This document shows, in pieces, positions 63,881 to 64,000 of a DNA stretch of 64,000 nucleotides; the first letter of the stretch is position 1, and every line of letters begins with the position of its first letter. The stretch spans positions 1-64,000 of the forward strand of contig CADAUA010000010.1 in NCBI GenBank assembly GCA_902791035.1. Reading direction: 5' to 3'. Under the pieces are notes generated by a model. It saw nothing but the letters and a program-made list of their open reading frames with translations. It did not search any database and was not told the origin of the DNA. The position numbers were made by a program, and so were the translations under genes. Source of the DNA: an uncultured Coriobacteriaceae bacterium. Lineage in GTDB: Bacteria > Actinomycetota > Coriobacteriia > Coriobacteriales > Atopobiaceae.

Positions 63881-64000
63881 GCGGGCACGCCCCCTCGATT
63901 TCAGACAGGTAACTCGAGAGACACCGGCCCCTGGACGGCCCACTTGCAGCAGCAGGCGCAGGACGCTCCCCGCCGCCAGCCACGAGACGCACATCACCTC
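63881..64000. other. Right edge, no gene recognised
   Basis: The last 120 bases contain the upstream region of the Fic-like gene on the minus strand. No complete feature or convincing promoter is seen, and the next gene is outside the window. Confidence 0.4.

Overview
This window looks like chromosomal DNA of a high-GC Gram-positive bacterium, most likely a coriobacterium (class Coriobacteriia, Atopobiaceae/Olsenella-like). The inference rests on protein character and gene content. There are several secreted enzymes with tandem choline-binding-type wall repeats, an FHA/MerR pair, an actinobacterial-type SOS box (CGAAC-N4-GTTCG), SpoVS in what looks like a non-sporulating context, an AlgI/DHHW acylation pair, and frequent GTG/TTG starts with 4-base start/stop overlaps. 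No rRNA operon, complete tRNA, CRISPR array or complete insertion sequence was seen.

Left edge (1-2340) is a scarred region. It holds the right-hand attachment site of an integrated element (the 3' half of a tRNA-Pro from the anticodon loop to CCA), short repeats on the element side, a decayed nitrilase-family gene beside an intact one, and a remnant of a PTS fructose-type EIIC gene. From 2338 to 6726 a minus-strand group encodes DUF1292, a HAD phosphatase, a TelA-like and XpaC-like pair, and a 2-hydroxyacid dehydrogenase. From 6962 to 15268 the plus strand carries a CDP-alcohol phosphatidyltransferase, a D,D-carboxypeptidase, a GcvT-like protein, RidA, FHA and MerR proteins, Apt, a Tat-exported NlpC/P60 hydrolase and a ClC channel. 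Then come trxB, a purine permease, dut and nrdR (minus), and the SOS locus: a LysM cell-division-suppressor candidate divergent from lexA.

From 21063 to 63880 almost everything is on the minus strand and is mostly housekeeping. One run is recA-recX-rny-GHKL ATPase-spoVS-miaB-miaA-hflX. Upstream of it lies rnj-ftsK-rodZ-yajQ-rimO-pgsA-pncC. Next is an envelope block of MBOAT acyltransferase, DHHW partner, lipoprotein and wall-binding transglutaminase-like protein. Then rpsO-pnp, three more wall-binding NlpC/P60 or CHAP hydrolases, a 0.5-kb non-coding 51-bp tandem array, and the dnaJ-mtaB-phoH-ybeY-dgkA-era-recO operon. The right end has a second, membrane-anchored DnaJ, dCMP deaminase, hemW, and a Fic-like protein whose catalytic motif is erased.

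The strongest leads are the 51-bp array with two dyads per unit (52571-53077), the SOS promoters of recA and the LysM gene with identical architecture, the MutL-like GHKL ATPase sitting where mutL lies in Bacillus, the DnaJ with a membrane C-terminus, and the Fic pseudo-enzyme coupled to hemW. Starts were chosen from ribosome binding sites and overlaps by eye. Family assignments come from recognised motifs, without a database search.
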